Below are positions 7,787 to 11,090 of a stretch of DNA of 11,090 bases, one piece after another. Position numbers and translations under genes: made by a program. The stretch's first letter is position 1, and each line of letters begins with the position of its first letter. Origin of the DNA: Conidiobolus incongruus B7586 (lineage: Eukaryota; Entomophthoromycota; Entomophthoromycetes; Entomophthorales; Conidiobolaceae); the NCBI GenBank assembly GCA_000697335.1, contig JNEM01015500.1, positions 1-11,090 on the forward strand, in the 5' to 3' direction. The notes beneath the pieces were generated by a model. That model saw only the letters and a program-made list of their open reading frames with translations, was not told the origin of the DNA and ran no database searches.

Positions 7787-9102
7787 GATTTCATTTATAT
7801 TTTATTTATTGAAGCATGATTATCAAATCAATCAATTTACTAAAACTATTTTAGATTATATACACAATCAATCACACAGCTTTGAAATTTTATGTGCCAA
7901 ATAATCACTGTTAAGATGACTATTGACCAATAATAGTTGTAATTATCAGTTAATTGAAAATAATTATTTTTATATTTAGTGTTTATATTTCAAAATATTA
8001 AAATAATAATAATAAAATGATAGTTCAATTTTTTCAAATAATTAATTTAATAATATAATCAATTAAATTCCTTTAAATAATCTGTCAATTATTTCATCAA
8101 AAAACAAATTAATTGACCAATTATATATTTATACTGCATATAAGGGATTTTTATTGAATATTGGTGTGAGATGATTTTTCCAATATATTAGATTTAATTA
8201 CTTAATCAATATATCGCATGAAAAAATTTGAGTGAATATTATTTTTTTTTCAAGTGTCACTTAAAAAAATATTCATTTTAATACAGTTTAAGGTGAAAAA
8301 TATCTCAAATTAGTTAACGTTAAAAATTTAAAAAACGTGAACTTTGAAACTTGGCATGGAGACTTTGATTTATGATCAGTTTTTAAAACATTCAACGCAT
8401 CTTTCAATTAAATATTATACAATTTAAATAAATTTTGCCTTTAAATTAATATAATATAAAGGTTTTTGACAATTCAATTTGTTATATTATATTAAATGAT
8501 AGATTTTTTATATGGTATTCTAATGAAAAAAATATGTTAATTAAGTCAAAATTGATTCATTGTATTTTGTGAAAACCATTAAATATATAATATTATATTA
8601 ACAGATTTTAAATTATTATATATTGGAATATTAATGAATACACTTAGAATTTGTTTTGAATTAATAGTTATTATTACTCGATATTATTAACATTGCTCAT
8701 TCTTTAAAAAATTCTTTTTAACTAATTGATTGGTTAATTGAAAGATTAGTATTATATCATATCTTTAACACTAATTAATACATTGTGACATAATATATAG
8801 TATAATGTATTATATATTTTGTTAAATTGATTGGAATTGTTTTTTACAATATATCGATTTTAAATTTATGTTAAATTTCAATATACTGTTTATTTTTATA
8901 CTGATTTATTTACCAAAATCATCCAGTTAAAATGTATCATATGAGAGTGTAAAGATGTGAACTGATTAACGTTATATATATATAAGTAATAATTTATTAG
9001 TTCTTATTTATCATATTTTTGTACCAATGAGCAATATTAAAAAATATTGGTTACTGAGCTATCAAGTACATAATTTATGAAACAATCAATTTATCAAAAA
9101 AT

Positions 9103-9118
9103 AATCAGAATTCTGATT
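9103..9118. repeat. 16-bp palindrome with adjacent hexamer repeat
   Basis: AATCAGAA followed by TTCTGATT is a perfect palindrome centred on an EcoRI-type GAATTC. Its right arm starts a short tandem, TTCTGA twice (9111-9122), then TTCG. This is probably small-scale slippage next to a palindrome; no function is inferred. Confidence 0.45.
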
Positions 9119-9349
9119 CTGATTCGAAAAAAACAGCTTTAAATTGAAAGAGAATGAATTGCACTAAACCATTTGAAAAAAATTCGTTGCTCAGAATTTG
9201 AAATTATTCTAACGTGAGTAAGGGAAATACTTAAACTAAGTCAATCAATTTAATCTTAGATAAACATGATAACCTGAAACTCTTAAACTTTAAGTTATTA
9301 TTATTATGATTATTAGTCAATTTACAAAAAAGGATTAAGGATAAAATAA

Positions 9350-10971
9350 ACGCAAACAATTTTCAGTCTTATATTCTAAATTATATTAAATATTGTTAAT
9401 TTTTAATAAATTATAAATATTGAATATAAATTTTTAATTGGGAAATTTATATGTAGTGTTAATATATATAAATAAATAAAGTCAAATATTATATTAAACC
9501 ATTAAGCATCATTAGGGTCACAAAATTTAATATTAGTTAACCGATAGATAGCTTAAACTGACGATATTATATATAATTCGAATTAGTTTTGGTATATATT
9601 AGTAAAAGATATATATATACTTATATATATACAACAAATAATTTTTATTATCATTATTAGTTTATTAATTTGATAACTGAAGTATTGGAATTACTATATA
9701 ATATTTGAAATATTGAAAATTTTCAGTCATAGAATTTAAATAATAAAATATATTATCCTTCATATATATTAAAATTATATTCAATAACTAGTGTAAATTG
9801 ATTGCAAATAATTTCATGTATATTGATAATAAAGTCAAATATAATCTTATATAACATAAACATATATATAATCTTAAGAACAATAATCTAGTTAAAATTT
9901 TAACTAAAATCAATAAATATATATATTCCAATATAAATTTGATGATTTATTCTATTAATATTATTATTTCAAAATAAATAAAATGATCAATAATTATACA
10001 AATATAATAAATATTTCTCGATTATTTAACTTTTTATATTTATAAATTAAAAATTATATCTAATAATGAATATGAAATAATCTTTTTAAATGATGAATAT
10101 AATTTTGCTTTGTTTTTTTCAATCTTTTACTCAAAACTTAATGAAATAAGATCGAAAAATTAATATATAGCTTTGTTTATAGGTTGTATTAATAATAGTT
10201 AATTCTTTAATACTTCAGGATTAAATTATTTTTTTTCTAATTTATAAAGAAACCAGTTTTTTCATAATTAACCATTGGTATTTATTAATATTTTCAATTA
10301 TTACTATTATATAAAATATAAAAATTAGTAAAATTTTTTTGATAAATAATATTATTTTGTTAAACAAACCTATTTTGATATATATATATATTTAATATAT
10401 ATATATATATATATATTTTAATTTATTAAAAACTCCTCTGAATTTAAAAATGATATTCATAATAATTTATTATTTAATACTATATAATAGTTCAAAATTT
10501 ATTAAAATTTTAATTTATAATATTTTTAAATTATAAATAAATATAGAACTAAATACATTTAATATATATTAGTTTGCAAAAATAAGTTAAGAAATTAAAA
10601 TCAAATATGATATTATTAATAGCTTAATTATTTTAATTTATATTAATTTTTATTAATTATATAATTAATATATATTTTATATCAATAATTGAATATATAT
10701 AGATAAATTTGATTAATTATAAATTAATATATTAAAATTAAAATATAGTTAAAATAAGCCATAAATTTATAAATCTTAGCAATAATAAATTAATTAATAT
10801 CAATTATATCTATCTCTTGTTTTATTAACTTTTTTAAATAATAAAATCGATTAATATTTTAAATTAAATATTATTAATAATATTTTAAGTTTTTGAATAT
10901 ATTTTTAAAGCTTACTTAAATTTTATTGATAAAATAAATATTTTAGTTATTATATTAAATTAATATTAGAG
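9350..10971. other. Very AT-rich right-hand spacer
   Basis: No gene or RNA could be supported. G+C falls again, to well under 15% in many lines (4 G/C in the 60 bases from 10681), with many alternating AT runs (for example about 9608-9632). From about 10400 the sequence increasingly resembles the left repeat territory in composition and leads into the inverted repeat copy at the edge, so part of it may belong to that same element. Confidence 0.45.
10378..10416. repeat. AT dinucleotide microsatellite
   Basis: Seven AT units (10378-10391) and eleven AT units (10395-10416) are separated by a 3-base interruption. It is self-complementary and able to extrude as a cruciform. It is typical slippage sequence with no gene nearby. 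Confidence 0.85.
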
Positions 10972-11090
10972 ATATTACTCTGTATTTTTAATAATGGGAA
11001 TTTTTTGCAATTAAAAATAAATAAACATTTGAATATATGATATATAAAAATAAATATATAATATAAATTTAATAGTTTCTTTTATTATTA
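10972..11090 (-). repeat. Dispersed repeat, right copy (cut by window end)
   Basis: The reverse complement of this segment matches 1072-1188 at about 92% identity. It keeps G or C at 7 positions where the left copy has A or T, so it is the less decayed of the two. The match is still running at the last base, so the element continues outside the window. It sits in inverted orientation relative to the left copy, about 9.8 kb away, with the tyrosinase gene between them. Family unknown. Confidence 0.8.

Larger units (their letters stand above)
6060..9350. other. Long upstream spacer, no supported gene
   Basis: About 3.3 kb of AT-rich DNA (roughly 15-28% G+C in the lines checked) with no credible gene on either strand. 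The longest open frame, 7209-7406 on the plus strand (65 codons), is within chance for this length and composition. CA/TG steps are normal here, unlike 1-2700, so the stretch does not look RIP-affected. Short words of the type TCAATCAATTT recur (6073-6084, 7828-7839, 9241-9252, and a near match at 9082-9093), and several perfect palindromes are listed separately. No tRNA or rRNA is recognised. Confidence 0.5.

Noticed and set aside
1-11090. Organellar origin because of the very high AT content
   Set aside because: The only gene encodes a protein with a secretory signal peptide and has eukaryotic nuclear-style leader and poly(A) features; no organellar genes or tRNAs are seen.
1-11090. CRISPR array, tRNA, rRNA, or phage/defence gene cluster
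   Set aside because: No regularly spaced repeats, no tRNA-like conserved elements, no rRNA sequence and no second gene were found on either strand.

Overview
The window holds one clear gene, on the minus strand (4035-5660): an intronless, secreted tyrosinase (type-3 copper oxidase) of 541 residues. It is a G+C-richer island, roughly 40-45% by eye, in an extremely AT-rich setting. The organism is most likely a fungus with an AT-rich genome. The grounds are a eukaryotic-style secreted tyrosinase, long AT-rich intergenic DNA, and decayed repeats whose substitutions resemble repeat-induced point mutation (RIP). Low intergenic G+C and large tyrosinase families are familiar in arbuscular mycorrhizal and other early-diverging fungi, whereas CpA-directed RIP is classically ascomycete. 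The window alone does not settle the lineage.

Layout. Positions 1 to about 2700 are old repeat DNA of roughly 10% G+C, with CA/TG dinucleotides strongly depleted and CT/AG retained. It contains a diverged direct repeat (about 1300-1440 and 2185-2330, possibly wider) and one copy of a repeat (1072-1188). A second copy of that repeat lies inverted at the far right edge (10972-11090). The two copies are about 92% identical and differ mostly by transitions. Positions 2700-3680 are plain AT-rich spacer. A small island at about 3680-3800 carries a perfect minus-strand splice-donor consensus and two CpGs. The tyrosinase poly(A) signal is probably at 3886-3895.

Upstream of the gene, 5661-5908 has no ATG on the gene strand. 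It carries a pyrimidine-rich tract and a TATA-like palindrome, so it reads as leader plus core promoter. A cluster of overlapping inverted repeats at 5969-6040 is a possible regulatory region. From 6060 to 9350 the spacer is AT-rich but keeps normal CA/TG content, and it holds several perfect palindromes of 16-20 bp. From about 9350 to 10971 the DNA becomes very AT-rich again, with an AT microsatellite, and then runs into the inverted repeat copy.

With a single gene there is no operon or pathway to describe. The points most worth a second look are the unusual 250-residue C-terminal tail of the tyrosinase (basic, low-complexity, with an Asn/Val heptad-like segment), its non-standard residue after the first CuB histidine, the RIP-like repeats flanking the gene in inverted orientation, and the small splice-like island 3' of the gene. 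I found no convincing evidence of a new multi-gene system.
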